The notes beneath the pieces were generated by a model. That model ran no database searches, was not told where the DNA came from, and was given only the letters and a program-made list of their open reading frames with translations. From Moniliella sp. 'wahieum' (taxonomy: Eukaryota; Basidiomycota; Moniliellomycetes; Moniliellales; Moniliellaceae), in the NCBI GenBank assembly GCA_003971905.1, contig RSEE01000107.1:1-64000 (forward strand): DNA of 64,000 nucleotides. Reading direction: 5' to 3'. Each line of letters starts with the position of its first letter. Within the stretch, counting starts at the first letter, position 1. Below, piece by piece: positions 23,433-37,623 of this stretch. Both the position numbers and the translations under genes were made by a program.

Positions 23433-25897
23433 TTTGGTAGTGAGGAAGAGTAAGAGGGGTAGAGTTTAAGGGTCGACGAGGTAGCGAAAGCGAAAGCGAA
23501 ACGAACTGCGGCGGCAGCAACGACAGCGACGGCGGTAGCGGCAGCGTCAACGTGTTCTGCAGAGGTCGCTTGATGACGAAAAAAAGTGGTGCAGCAAGGG
23601 CGGGATGAAGGAGAGTGGGGGCGAGATGGGCGATGGCTTATGAGGCCGGAGGCCTGAGGAATGCTTAATGAGAAATGTTGAACGCGCGCCAATGGTTTCG
23701 CAGACAGGAGAGGAGTGGGTCTGGTGGCAAGCCTTTTGCGCCTACCAGAAGCCATCAACGTTTAACTAACCATGCGCTCCACTGGTCTCCAGCCAGAGAG
23801 GGAGGACAGGACCCTGCTCCGGGAGACGCCTTGAGGCGCAAAGCTTGAAGCTTGAACCTTAGTTTGACGCTGACGTGTGAATGTGACGCCGCCCGCCGCT
23901 GCCCTGGATGGTGTCCAGCCCACCGGATTTTTCTCTGCAGCTGTGGCCCCGTGGCGCGTGGCTGGCCCCTGGGCACCAGTGTGCGGGACACAGGGCTAGT
24001 GCTAATCCCTCGAGCTTTTTTCCGGTGGCTTCCTTAGGAATTCCCCGTGACTGCTCCGTGCGCAATGGAGGGCTTATCAGTTGGACAATCGGGACAATGC
24101 GCTGACGCCCAGATAGGAATCGGCCACTGGCGCACTGGCGCTGCTTTCGGAACCCGTTGGGCCCGCCGCTCTTCTCCACTTTTCACGTCAGTCGTACATA
24201 CTGGCGGCCGTTTCTAGGTACCACCCAGTACGCCCAAACGTAAGATCTAACAGCCCCTCAGGCTCCACCCACCACAAACGTTGCCTTGGCCGGAGAACTG
24301 ACACGTGACGCGTGACGTGAAATTGGAATACGTTCTTGTACTGCCCTGCCCCCTCTTTCCCCTCGACCTTCGCCTCACGCTAGCTTCACCCACATTCCCT
24401 CTTCTTCCCTCTCGTGTTCATCATGGCGCGCCCATGTTACCAAAGAGCCGCTGCAGGGTGTTGAACGTTGACACTTCGACAACGCCCGCCCGTGCCCAGC
24501 CAATCGGGGGCTATGCCAAGCTACGTCCCATGTCCACGCGTCGCGCCAACGGTCAACCAACTTAACCACTGTCCAGTTGAGGATGAGAGCTTGTTCTGCG
24601 CCGCCACTCTATTCTGGACAACTCGAGCTGGCGCGACCACATCTTTTTTTGGATAAGTCTTGGCGCAAGGGACCAGCGCCCTATCGCCACAGCAGCGCAC
24701 CAATCCTCTAGCGTACTAGCAAAACGCGACTAGCAACGCCGTGACCGCTCCTATTATCGGGTTACCGTTGGCAGGCGTCGGCGCGTATCTGAGATCTCCG
24801 CTCTCCACATCTCTCAGCCACGCCATCGATCAAAAGACTATTGATCGACTATGGACTATCGGGGATCCTGGTAAAGCTTGATAAGAAAAGGCTGGCGTGA
24901 TTATGGTTGCTACTCTGGCACTCGTACTCCGTACTGGTGTTACATGTTACTCCACTTGGCGGGCTTGAGCTGTGGGGATTCAATTAATACTCAGTACTCC
25001 AGTACTCACGTACTCACGGTTGATGATTCGCTGCAACGAGAGACATGATAGTATGGGCGGCTTACCAGGGCATACCGCCCCCTCCCCACACCTCTATCGC
25101 GTTCAACGTTCACCGGTTCACCGTAGAGCAGATGCCCCTGAGCGGGTTTGGCAGCCCCTGTAACACGTAACACAACGTAACATACATACCATGTCGCAAC
25201 ACGCCACGCCTAATCCAGTACAAAGCTAATAGCCAACCCGATGGATCGAGCGGACAATGCAGCATTATGCATTACGTGCATTACGAGGACGCGGAGATGC
25301 TGCAGATAGATAATAGTTGCTACTTCGGCCCCACACGGAACTAAAACTATAGTCATCTCGCTCTCGCAGAAGAAGCAAGCGTTATGCAGTCTACTGGTGT
25401 GAGACCTGAGATCCAGTACTCAATTGTTGTAGTCTGTTTCCCCCCGTAACATCTAACAGATCGGGGCAGAGAGGCACACCTGCTGAGACCTAGGGCGCAG
25501 TACACTGCAACGGAGGCACAGATACAAGGAAATCCGGACCTGTAGAGAGCTCTCGGTACAGTTCTACAATAGGGCCGAGGAGAAATCTCAGATTGAATAC
25601 TTGAGAGCTGCACATACACCAGTTGTCAAGTTGTCAGTTGATTCGGGTTTGGCTATATTATGCCTAAGGCTAAGTTCATGCAGGTTATGGGAAGACCATC
25701 TCAGCCACCCCCTATCTATATACTCCGCTACAGACAATGTGCCAACGACTCGTAGAATAGATGCATAGATCAATGAGAAGGCGAAACGGATGAGAGCAAA
25801 AGACTTAACTGGGCACGGCGAGAGAGACGAAGAGAATCAATGTCATAGAAGCCATAGGTGCGAGGGGGCGGGAACTCGTTTCGTTCGCTAGCGCAAC
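23433..25897. other. spacer upstream of the ammonium transporter
   Basis: No gene supported. GCGAAA repeats lie near 23490-23515. AAGCTTG (23841-23854) and CACGTGA/CGCGTGA (24302-24320) heptamers and AGTACT clusters (24993-25010) are present. The right part lies beyond the stop of the next minus-strand gene. Confidence 0.4.
23841..23854. repeat. palindromic heptamer pair (AAGCTT+G)
   Basis: Two AAGCTT palindromes are each followed by one G. The same design recurs at 37605-37623. Confidence 0.75.
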
Positions 25898-28425
25898 TCA
25901 CACCACCGATTCCGACTCGTGGTCCGTCAACAGGTCCGGCACAGGGTCTCCCTGCACAGGCTCTTTCGGCACACGTTCTTCCGGCACAGGCTCTTCAGCT
26001 TCAGCGCGCGGGGGCACGGGCGGGGCTGGGACAGCACGCGATTCCAAGTCCGCGTACGGCCGGTAGTTGATCAACTGGGCACTGGGCATATGGGCATTCA
26101 TCGCTTTCTCCTGCAGTTCCCGTGCAACAATGTCCGAGATGCCCGGCCCATTCTCTGCCTTGTTCATCTGCTTGATCGTCACGGCCGACGCTTGGGATGC
26201 ACCGGACGCCAGGGACGCCCTTTCGTCTCCCCGCGCCGCCTTGTTGATCAGCGCCAGCTGCTCCTCGTCCAGCTCAAAGTACTTGCGCCCTGTCTGCTTG
26301 CGCTTCCACTTGACTGTCATGGGCTGCTGTTTGGTCTTGAGAGCTCCATCGAGCGCAAGTTGCGACGCCATCCGCATCTCCTTGCACGAGTCTTCAGGGA
26401 GGTACCAGAACCGGACCGTACAGTCCACCTCTTCGTACTTCTTGACCAGGTGGTCCAGCAGCAACCACAAGTCTTGGTCCGGTACATCCTCTTGTGCCTC
26501 CCCTAGCACATTGAACACCTCCGGCTCTACCCCCGTCAACTTGAACCCATTCGACTTCCACGCAAACACCTGCTCCGACGCACCGCGTACCAACCAGCGC
26601 TGCGATACCGCGATGACAATCTGGTTGAACCCTTCGCTCTCCCACTTGTTGAATTCGAGCGCAGCACAGACTGCACGCAGCTGCGCACGTTGCAGTGTAG
26701 TACGCGAGTACTCACTGGCCTTCTCTAGGCGAGGGATAGGTTCGGCTCCACCCGCCCGGGCGTACCCTGTGCGGCAAACACCGATTTCGACCCGGACGTA
26801 CCCGTCGTCCACAGCGAATCGGTATCGGATTCTAGGGCCATGTCAAGCCACGGGTCTTTCGGCGGACAAAACACCATGCCAATCCCGCTTTCGCATCGGC
26901 ATCGGCATAGCCCATCTTGATCTGCTGAATGGTGGTTTGCATTGCGCTCTGCAGCTCGGGCGTGAGCTCGTCAACACCCGCATCGTGCGCTGCTTTGGCA
27001 GCTTGCATACTAGCTGCCTGGGTCGCGCTTAGACACGCCCCGGCACACAGGAGCAAGACTTGGCGCGGGTCCGTGCGACGAACGTAGCGTAGCGGCCGGA
27101 ACGGACGAGGGTCGGGCATGAACAGGTCCTTGGGCCGCAACTGGGCCAATGACAACTTGTCACTCACCACCGTACTTGGCGCGAAACTTTTGCGATCAAA
27201 GTCGGGATCTTGGCTGATACCTACGCTACGGAGCGTATCCGTATCGGCATATACTTTGCCCGTTAGCTCGCCCAACGACGGCACAGCGCCCTTGCCGCTC
27301 TGCTCCTCGAACCTAGTGTACCCGCGATTGAGCTCGAGCAGGGTCGGACGCTCAAATTTGGGATGCGTCGAATACTCAATCTTGTTTTTCCACGGCACCT
27401 TCCCCATTGAAGGATCCGAGTTGGACGGTACCTGTTTCTGCGGCACAATCCCCGGTGTGATCGAACCGCGCTTCAATTCGCTCTTGAGCGCCGCGCGCAT
27501 CAAGTTCCCATCTTCATCTTTCAGCCCAGCCGATTGACGCTCCGACACACTCATCACTGACATCATTGAGCCGGTGGAGCGGGCTGTGGCAGTGGAAGGT
27601 GCCATCGAAGAAGGTGCAAGCGAAGAAGAGGCAAAGGAAGATCCACCGATCGAGCGGGTATCCACACCTTTGCCTTCCTCCGAACTCTCTGGCTCGTACT
27701 CACGCACCTCAGGGGTAGGGGCAAACCGCGCCGTCGGGCGCTGCGGCGCACCCGCGCCGTTCCATCTGTCTGGCCCGCGTCCGACGCAGCATCGTCCAGC
27801 GAAATCAGGTCGGGGACATTAGCCTCCTCCCCTTCCTCCGCTTCCTTCTTTTCGTGGGTCTCTGTCTGCGGCTGCGCCGACTCGTCGGGGATAGCCGGGA
27901 GCGAAAGCGATTCGTGGCCTGCGCACTGTCATTGTCCGTTGCCACGGCAGCTTTTTGCGCTGCGATCGTCGCCGCATACTTCTGGGCCTCTGTCGGTTCG
28001 TCCGGGTCAACCGAGATGGGGCAGAGACGAGGCCACGAATGCTGCCTCATCTTCTTGTTCTTCATCATCGTCGAGGGTAAAGGGGGAGTGCTTGCGTGCC
28101 TCGCGCTTCTCCTTCAGCCGCTGGGCACGCACCGTACGGATCTCGCGTCGTAGTCGTAGTCCCGTGCCTTGGCCTTGTACTCGCGGTTAGGGAGGAAAAG
28201 ACGTTTCTCCATATTGTGCACCGCGAGCGAATCGGGCGCATGCGAGTAGCCGCCGGGTGTGTCGAGACGGACATTGTACTTGTGCGAGCCGTCGCGGGCG
28301 ACGTGGTTGGCATGCTGGTCGCCGCGCAGGGGGCCGCCGTAGAGCTCCACCTTGGGCGGGCGGGGGGCAGTGGTGTTCTTCTTCCAGGCCTCGATGAAGC
28401 CGTACTCAGCGTGGGTGGTGCCCAT
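25898..28425 (-). CDS. unknown protein with degenerate RNase H-like domain
   Basis: The start at 28425 has a strong context (CCACCATGG) and encodes MGTTHAEYGFIEAWKKN. An acidic, charged region follows (TLDDDEEQEDEAAFV), then a Ser-rich stretch and VPWKNKIEYSTHPKFERPTL. From about 27090 the sequence resembles fungal RNase H-like folds: YVRRTDPRQVLLLCAGACLS, GIGMVFCPPKDPWLD, LQRAQLRAVCAALEFNKW, GFNQIVIAVSQRWLVRGAS, DQDLWLLLDHLV. Active family members have Asp in DGAC, Glu in AELRAV and Asp in ATDSEYV; here these read AGAC, AQLRAV and AVSQRW, so the three acids appear lost. An insert of about 55 residues separates the first two strands. The C-terminus is Pro/Glu-rich. Frame changes near 28140, 28040, 27890, 27720 and 26830 fit indels. 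The first 700 bp could be a separate gene. Confidence 0.6.
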
Positions 28426-28931
28426 GGTGGCCGAGGGGAAGGGAGGGGTGGCTGGTGGTGGTGGTGGTGGTGGGCGAGAACAGATGGCGGTCGCGCTGCG
28501 CGCCGCCGAAGCATTTAGCCCGACGCCACACACTGGCGGGGTGCGTGGGCTGCGCCGGCGGCGCCGGGCTGAGCTCAGCGTTCGCCCAACCAACGCTCAG
28601 CGTGTCAGCACATCCACGTTGCGCACCGGTCTTACCTAACGCGCCCTTGGCCCACGCAAGGCGCGTGCGCAGGATTACGTCACCCGTCACACGCCCTGGG
28701 CAGCGGGCACGCACACGCCCAAGCTGTCTGGCCGCCTGACAGACAAGTCGCTTCTCTCGCCGCCAGCCGCATCAGATCAGCACGCCGCCGTGTTGCATCC
28801 CATCTGGCCAGCGTCGCCCTCGCTTATGCATCGTCTCCATCCTACTAGCTAGTTCTGGCCACACACAGCCCGCATGGCCACCGGCAGCGCACAATAGCCA
28901 TTGCCCCTCGGTGGTCGTCATCGCGTCAGCG

Positions 28932-30387
<1,456 letters not shown>

Positions 30388-30553
30388 TCACCCAAAGGGG
30401 GAACGAACCCGAGTGAGGCGTTTCGGTCGGCTCTACGGACATGTGGCAAACGTGCAAATTGCGTCCTCCCCAAACCTCCTCCAAACTAAGTCTAGCGCAA
30501 CTCTCCATTCGATTCAGCGGCGGCATTTCGGGCTACAGCGGACGCACAGCCGC

Positions 30554-31766
30554 TCACGGACGCGGCGGCGGCATGTCGTCGTATCCGCGGGGGGCGGTGG
30601 CGGGCGCGCATAGTCATCGTACCGGCGCGGGGGCGGGCTGTAATCACGGTAGCCGCCGCGCGGCGGCAAGTAGTCCCGCGGCGGCGGCGGCGCGGGCCAT
30701 AGCCGTACCGGTCGTACCCGCGGCGCGGCCATAGCCGTACCGGTCGTACCCACGCGGCGGCGGGCCATAGCGGTCCATGGGAGGCGGACCCCAACCATCG
30801 TAGTCCCGCGGAGGGGGTAGTACCCGCGCGGGCGGGCCCATCGTCGTAGCCTCCTCCACGACCACCGTAGCTTCCTCCTCCGGGCGGTCCCCGGGCTAAA
30901 AACAAGCATGCATCAGTCGTGGTCACGTCAGTTGCTCGGTTACCTACGCAATGGCGCACCCGCGGGAGAAACCCAAAAAAGACGTACACTTCGGAGGCCC
31001 CCCGGTACCGTCCCGGCGTGGGCGTGCGGGCACGCGCCCGGCGCGCCCTCTGTACCACAAGGTCCGGCCCGACAGTTCCACCCCATTCATCCCTTCGATC
31101 GCTGCATCGCCTTTCGGACGTCTCAAAGGTCACAAAGCAAAACCGCGCGACTCACGCGTGTGCGGATCATACATCACCTGCGTCTTGGTCACCTAAAAAC
31201 AGGCAAGAAGCATGAGGTCAGATGGTCAGACTGCCGTGCGGAGTGTTCAGTCAACAGGAAGGAAAACCAAACAGTACCTTGCCAAACTTGAGGAACGCTT
31301 CTTCCAACTGCCCATCATCAAGCAACTTGGACACGCCAGACACATGCAAGTTGTTGCCTGGGTTCGAAACTGCTTTTTCCGCCTCATCGGACCGCGGCGG
31401 GGGGGGACGACGCTCGTCCCGCTCGTCCCGCCGGTCGTCATATTCACGACGGGTGTCACGGTCCTCATACTCACGGCGGCTGTAGCGCTGTCCTCCTGGC
31501 GCGGGAGAGGGCTCAAGCTGCGGCGCGGCGGCGAGGCGGTAGGTCCACCAGGACTCCAGGCTTCTGCAGCAGAGGCGGGCGCAGAGGCAGCGGCGGCTTG
31601 GCGGTCAGTACGGGTGAATGAGAGGGCGGGGGCGAAGGTGAGGGTGGGGGGTGGGGACGAGGTGGTGGTGCGGAGCGGAGGGCTGGGCACGGTGGGGCGC
31701 CTATCTCCCTGTGCGGGCGCTGGGGCGGGGAGGGGGGTGAACGCTGAACGTACCGTTGTCACCCAT
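30554..31766 (-). CDS. Tra2-like SR protein (RRM plus RGG/Tyr-rich tail)
   Basis: Predicted splicing regulator of the transformer-2 type; nuclear. Exon 1 (ATG at 31766) encodes only MGDN plus one base. Intron 1 is 31564-31753 (GTACGT donor), and exon 2 continues as EAWSPGGPTASPPRRSLSP then RYSRREYEDRD, a short RS-like domain. The RRM reads NNLHVSGVSKLLDDGQLEEA, FLKFGK, intron 31193-31277, VTKTQVMYDPHTRESRGFAF, VTFET, then DAAIEGMNGVELSGRTL. A Tra2-like linker (TPTPGRYRG) follows, a third intron (donor near 31000, acceptor near 30898), and a tail with RGPPGGGSYGGRGGGYDDG, MDRYGPPPRGYDRYGYG and the end RGYDDMPPPRP. The stop is at 30554. Frameshifts near 31470, 31110, 30820 and 30740 sit in repetitive codons. 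An RNPS1-like protein is the alternative. Confidence 0.85.
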
Positions 31767-32870
31767 GGCGGCAAGGTGAGGAGGAGATGGAAGCAGGAAG
31801 CGGGAAGCGGAAGCAGGAAGCGGCACGGAAGCCTGGCTGCCCATGCGCCCATTGCTGCGCTGCCACGCTGCCACTGCCCCAGCGTTCTTGGCTGCATTAC
31901 GTCACCCACGTGCCCCTTCGACCTGGTTCGACGCGGGTCCTACGTCATTACAACGTTCAACAATGCCCGCTGTCCAATTCTTCAATTCTTCACAGCAACT
32001 CTTCACCTCAAAGAACCAGCACAGGCCTGGAAGAGCAGAAGGATGGCGATTTCGCTGGCGCTCTTGTTGTCGGCCTACCATCTGCCGGGCGTGGCTATAA
32101 GCAGATGGATACCTCACATCTGTTGTGCACCTGTCTCTCGGTCCAAAGAGATGGATGCCATGGACCAAAAATCCAAATGCCACTCGCACTTTGTCTCATA
32201 TCTGTCCCTTTCGCTCTTCCCCGCTTCATGCCTTTCAACAAATCCCGCTTTTTGCCTCCACACTGCGCCCTAGACTTCTATTTTCTGGCCTTGACGCTCA
32301 TCGATTATAATCCCTTCGCCTCACAGCTTGATATCACGTCTTTCTCTGGGCCAGTCCCTCTCTGTATCTTTTGTGTTTAGCTCGAAATGCAAACTGGGAT
32401 GAACTCTGAGCAGGGAGTGCCCAAGCACACATAATAGGTTTGATATGCTACGGGTGGACAGATTGCGTAGTGGTGTCACGATGCTGTAAAGCTCTCGCCG
32501 ACGGGGATGAGCTCGTCGCTCCTCTGTCTTTTTGTTTTCTCTCAACTCGATTCTGGGCGCGTAGTTTACCCGCATTCTTTGCAAATAGGGGTAGTGTCTG
32601 CATGTTTCTGTTGTCGCCGCCTTTCGTCTCCACTGCTCTGGTAGGCTCGGGTACGGGGCTTGGCCCCAGCGATGAGAGCCGCTGTTGGGTATCATCATCT
32701 GATGGGCTGGCCTGCTGTGGCTAGTATGTTATCACCGCTATCACCATGCAATCACGCTCGGGGGCAGGATGGTGGAGGATGGATGATGGATGATGCATGG
32801 ATAGGCATCATCAAGATGCGATCGTTTAGTCTCTCTTGTCCTTTCCTTGCCGCCACACTTCTTCTCCGCC
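31767..32870. other. divergent promoter spacer
   Basis: Lies between the Tra2-like gene and the plus-strand gene at 32871. AGGAAGCGG repeats occur at 31795-31830, probably in a 5' UTR. No supported gene, despite a long plus-strand open frame that is the shadow of Tra2 exons. Confidence 0.4.
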
Positions 32871-33981
32871 ATGGGCCATCCCGCCCCAACAACGTCACCG
32901 CCGCCACCACGCCGCGCCAGCTGGAACATCTGGCGTCGCTTCTCCTCTGCCGCTGCACCCGCCGCACCCGCCGCACCCACCGCCATCCTGCCCACTGCCT
33001 CTCCTCCCGCCAGCGACGCGGGGGAGACCCCCCCCCCAATCCCCGCCCGAGTACCTGGCCGGCATTCCACATCCCAGCAGGCCATATGGCTCTCGGTTCG
33101 GCACCAGGCCCCAGTGCATCAATACACGGTTCGCTCCCAGCCGACCATCCTCCCGGCTACCATGACTATGACCTCTTCCTTCCCTTCCCAGCAAGAGTAC
33201 TCCGCAGGCGGCCGCCCGTCTACCTCCTCGCCGTTACGCCGCCTATCTGAACCTAACCCTGCGCCTCTCGATCCCCCCAATTATCTCTCCGACTTGGCTG
33301 CCATTGTGGATGAGGCTGGTCACGAGGAGGAGTTGCCTGCGTACGACCAGGACCGATTCGTACACCATGCCGTGGTCAAGCTGCAATCACCACCCAGGGT
33401 CGTCTTCGGCCCGAGGTGGTCGTCTTGGTACGTAGCTCCCTATCTGCCATGCCCACCATTCTGACCCATCTCCCAGGACAAAGAAGGAAAGCTCGTGTTC
33501 AAACCAGAAATACAGTATGACCCTTCACAAAGTACCCATCGATGGTCATTCCAAGCCCTTCCGATCACAACGTTGATCAAAGATGAGGGGCGTGCCCGCA
33601 CTATGTCTCATCCAAGGGCCCCGGGCCATGGATTTTACCGCCCGCTCTCCCTCAGCAACAGCCTCATATTTCGCCTCGCACCCAACGATATCTTCAACCC
33701 GGGTGCTCACGTTCGCTTCTCACAGCATCAGCCCTATGCGTGCCTTGACGTACAACGCACCATTCATGGCCGCTGGTCCATCCGGGCACACCCTTCGGGA
33801 CGCCTTGTGGGACTGGTGGATAAGGATGTAGGATTCGGCGCAACATGCGCGTCACGGGTACGCTCTCAAACCCCCACCCCCTCTCCCTCTCACTCTCCCA
33901 TTCTCCAAACGTCCAATAGATGCATCCGCTGACCACCACCAGTTGCGCCGGGTGAATCCTTTCTTCTTGCTACTGCCATAG
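32871..33981 (+). CDS. unknown Pro-rich protein
   Basis: Not recognised. The ATG at 32871 has a good context (CCGCCATGG). The N-terminal 110 residues are Pro/Ala/Ser-rich with one basic-aromatic patch (RRASWNIWRRF). The middle part is more structured: PPNYLSDLAAIVDEAGHEEE, LPAYDQDRFVHHAVVKLQ. After a likely intron (GTACGT donor near 33429, CCCAG acceptor at 33477) come DKEGKLVFKPEIQYDPSQ, GFYRPLSLSNSLIFRLAPND and PYACLDVQRTIHGRWSIRAH. A second intron (GTACGC donor near 33858, acceptor CACCAG near 33941) leads to a short last exon LRRVNPFFLLLP and the stop at 33981. A PPNY motif could bind a WW domain. The first splice junction does not keep the frame exactly, so an indel is likely there. Confidence 0.6.
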
Positions 33982-34609
33982 CATTGGCCATGCGAGAGCC
34001 TTGTTACTACGACATTCGACTCCCGGGACCGCTCATGCCGCACTACTAAGCCTTCTTTGGCCTCTAAGGCATCCATGGCCACCATTTCTACCTACATTTT
34101 GCTGCGATAACGTTTACCGTGTTATACTGCCCCGTTCCCCTTTCCTCGTTTGCTTTTCATTGGAGACCCCCCTTCACCTCTGTTGTTATCAGTTACCGTC
34201 TGCTTCGTTCTGTTGTATCGACACCGCACTCCAATACATTTGTGTGCCCCGGCCACCTCTATGCTTGCGGTTCTGTATATGCAATCATGTCGAGCTATGT
34301 GCGAACGTGGCTCGGGGATCTATCTCAAATGGAGGAGCTCCGGCAACTGCGGTAGAAGGGCCCAGGATGAATACGAGTTTGCATCCTGGGCTCTTATGGA
34401 CATTTTCTCTTCACTGTCGGGGCGGCAATGATTCGCATGGCTGCGGCCTACTCTCATTATTGAGGAGTAGATGTACACTGTTGTCCAACTTGTGCGCAGC
34501 ATCGATGCCACAGAGTCAAAGAAAAGAACCTGCCAACATCGCTGCTGCTACTCACAGCTATCATTAACCACATTGCAAGCGAACGTGTGCCTTATTCGGA
34601 TTATTCACA
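33982..34609. other. convergent 3' spacer
   Basis: No gene or repeat family recognised between the two convergent stop codons. Probably both 3' UTRs. Confidence 0.4.
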
Positions 34610-36604
34610 TCATCTCGTGTTGTCGTCGAGGCTTGGCGTTATGAGTATGGCACATTCCTCCGCAGGAAATGAAGGCATCGAGTCGATTGGATCCACCATA
34701 CGGCTCGTTGGTGGATTGGGTGGAGGGTGAGCATCGACCTGCTCTAGGGGCATATATATGTCAAGTGTCCGTTCGGTGTCTGGCAGTAGGTCTTCAGGAA
34801 TAAAAGGATTTGGGTTCGGGGATGGGTGGCAAAGGGCAAGAGGAGGGAGGACCCGGGCATTTGGGGACGCTCCGCCTTCCAAACGTGGATGATCGTAAAA
34901 TGCTAACAGGGGGGTGAGGAACGAGAGTGGGGCGGTGTTGGGGCCCAGTGTAAGACGCGGACTGATGGGGGGCAGATTGGTAGGACAATCACGGTTTCGT
35001 TCTGGAACAGAAAAAGATGCTCGGGATGTAGGTGTAGGGAACATTTGCAGGTCGAAATCAAGAAGTAGAGAAGTGGAGGATCTTGGTGATCCTCCATCCA
35101 AGGTGGGCGGGGAAGAAAAACAGGTATCCGCTGATGGTGCGTTCGCGGTAACGGAAGGAGCAACTTGCTATTCTCCTGTTGGCTGGTCCCACTTTGTTTC
35201 CCATGCCTTTGAAAGAAGTGTCGGTCACAGTCGTGCTGCAATGAAGTCTCTTTCCGCCCTCTACCTCTGCGGGAGTTCCACGCGGAGGCTTGCTTGGTAT
35301 CTTGTCGTCCCAATGGACGCCAATCCTCGCTCGGAAAACTTCCACTGAATCGTGCATGGAACTCGAACCCCCATCATCAGGGACAAGCGCGAATAGCTCT
35401 GTCCTTGGAGAAGAGCGCGTATCACTGGATACTGTGGATATTTCGGATTCGAGGTCCTGCGGTGGAAGAACAGCGGCAATATCGAGGTGGGTGACTCGTG
35501 AAAGGGCCATTGATGCCGCGCTTCTTCCGGCCCGTGTTTTGATGGACTTGAATTGGAGCAAGCGGGTGGGGAGAAGGGCAATGCGCTTTTTCTTTTCCCT
35601 TTGGGCGGGGCAGGGATCAAATAGACCTCCTCCATCGTTTTAGAAAGGTTCGTGGCCGCCGACGGAGCCCAAGCGGTTTGATGGGAGCGGTTTGACTCGC
35701 CAGTAAGTGTCGTTTCCGCTTCAACAACCGGTGGTGCTGTTGTAGACTCTGCCTCATTGGACATGCTTACACGAGAGCGAAAGGGCAAGTTGCGTTTGAA
35801 TCCGAACGAATGCCTAGGCCCTTGAGCTACGCCCAATGTGGTACCAGCATCCATCGACAGGGATCTCGTTTCGCTCCGGTGTTGTGACATAGACATGCGA
35901 GAGAATATATTCGGTCTGGACGAAAAGAGAGGAGTCGAGGAGGAGGTAGACATGATCTTGCGCTCTCCCGGCCGTTTCTTCTCACACTCCTTCTCCGAAA
36001 ATGTCACTGCATCCAGTGAATGAGCACGATGAAAAGAGGACTTTGAACGCTGTTCACCAGCAGGGGTCCACGCATTGCTCAGATTGGTCGGGGACGTCGG
36101 TCCCGAATCAGGACCAGAGACGATAATTGCCGGTTTCCACCATCGCCGAGAAGACCAGGGCTTTGCCTTTATGGGGGAATCAGGAGCGTTTTCCGATGTC
36201 GCAACGCCCTCTCTTTCCCCGGCCGAGTCCATCGAGGTCCGAGGCACTTCCCGACCTTTTCTGCTGGACATTCTCGATCGTAACTCATCCATCCAGCCCC
36301 CGCCGTGTGCAGATGAAGTGGTGGGTGATTGATCGGTGGCATTGGCACTCATTGATGTTTTAGATGTGGTTGGGAACCTCAGGTCGCTGATGGACTTGCG
36401 AGATCGAGAATGGTCTCGACTCGCTTGCCAATGAGACTTATTCGCAAGCGTAGGGGTTCGTTGGCCATTTTGGGATTCTTCTCCACATAGCTGTGCCGAC
36501 CGTTTCTTCATTATTGAAGGCCTCCATCCCGATATCGACTTCCTTCTTCCCCTTGTGTTTTCGAACTGGGTCTCAACACTCTGCTGTACTACAGGTTCGT
36601 CCAT
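34610..36604 (-). CDS. unknown Ser-rich basic protein
   Basis: Not recognised. The start at 36604 encodes MDEPVVQQSVETQFEN. A long uninterrupted stretch of about 350 codons is Ser/Arg-rich with many RKS/RRSS-like patches (GRRKSISGWRPS, SRKSISDLRFP, HSLDAVTFSEKE) that would suit kinase sites. Near 35620 the text runs SKTMEEVYLIPAPPKGKRKS. A frame change near 35560 continues as LQFKSIKTRAGRSAASMAL and DLESEISTVSSDTRSSPRTE. A second change near 35110 gives a Pro-rich end with DGGSPRSSTSLLLDFDLQM and FIPEDLLPDTERTLDIYMP, stopping at 34610. About 660 residues, likely disordered. The internal homogeneity argues that the two changes are indels, not separate genes. Confidence 0.65.
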
Positions 36605-37604
36605 AGTGCTTCAGCAGAGGCCATCAATGCTTGAACCTGAGAGAAATATGTTAATGGCGGCCGAAAAGCAGCAATGATGGGGCTTTCTCACTCAATATTC
36701 GTCGTAATCCCGATTGACAACTTCGATTGATCAGGCTGCCTTTCTTCGCGGAAGTGGAAACGAAGTCAGGAGCTTTCGCCGATGGCAAAGGTGTAATCCG
36801 TCGTGTAGCTTTGTTCCAGTTCGCTTGTGGTTAAAGGAGTGGTGGTGGTCGGATAACAAGAGGGGGAAAAGAGGGGATGGTGCCACGTAATTCCTAAGCA
36901 AAGGAGTGAACGACGACCGACCAATGAGATGCCTTGCTATAGTTACTCCTCATATACCCACATTGATTGATGACCATCATCGATGATGATTGATGAAATT
37001 GACGGAACAAAAACCGGCCGGCCCCAATATCACATTGCATCTCAGGGATCTCAGGGCCATCACAAGTCCTAATCATCGGCCATCTCACATGTCACATCCG
37101 ATCGATATCGCCCGATACCGGTCACCGAGGTCATCGAGGTCATCAGTGCTCAGTACCAGTGCGCTGCTCAGTACTCAGTATTACTCAGTGCCAGACCATC
37201 TGTCCCACACACTCATGCTGCATCTTTCTTTGTGCCTTGAAGCTTAGAGCTTGACAGCCTTGGCTTGCTTGCAGTGAAGCTGGGGAAGCTGGAAGCGAAG
37301 AGACTCCCAGCTCTTCCCGTCCGCTCCCCCGTGTATGTGGCCACAGCAGGCTCCCCACAAAAATTCCCCAACAAAGTGTATATATATGGTAATGGGGACA
37401 TGCTTTTTGGGGTACCAAAAGTGGTTCTCTCTCTGATGTTCATGTTTTTATTGGCGTACAGCGGCTATACAACACGTGAAGTAACAAAACGTTGAACCCG
37501 CTGCCATCACTAGGATTGTCTGTGCCCTTGGGCAAAGGAGATACCTGAGCGCATCAGCATTTCCGTATTTGTGCCTGGCGCTTCGCCATCTTGGAGACCC
37601 TTAG

Positions 37605-37623
37605 GCTTGAAGCTTGAAGCTTC
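37605..37623. repeat. palindromic heptamer array (AAGCTT+G)
   Basis: Two AAGCTT palindromes are separated by one G, with a partial unit before them. GCGCTGAGGCTCAGCGC, a longer inverted repeat, follows at once. Confidence 0.8.

Noticed and set aside
31212-32273. 353-codon plus-strand open frame
   Set aside because: Overlaps the Tra2-like exons and introns on the other strand and continues into spacer; no domain.
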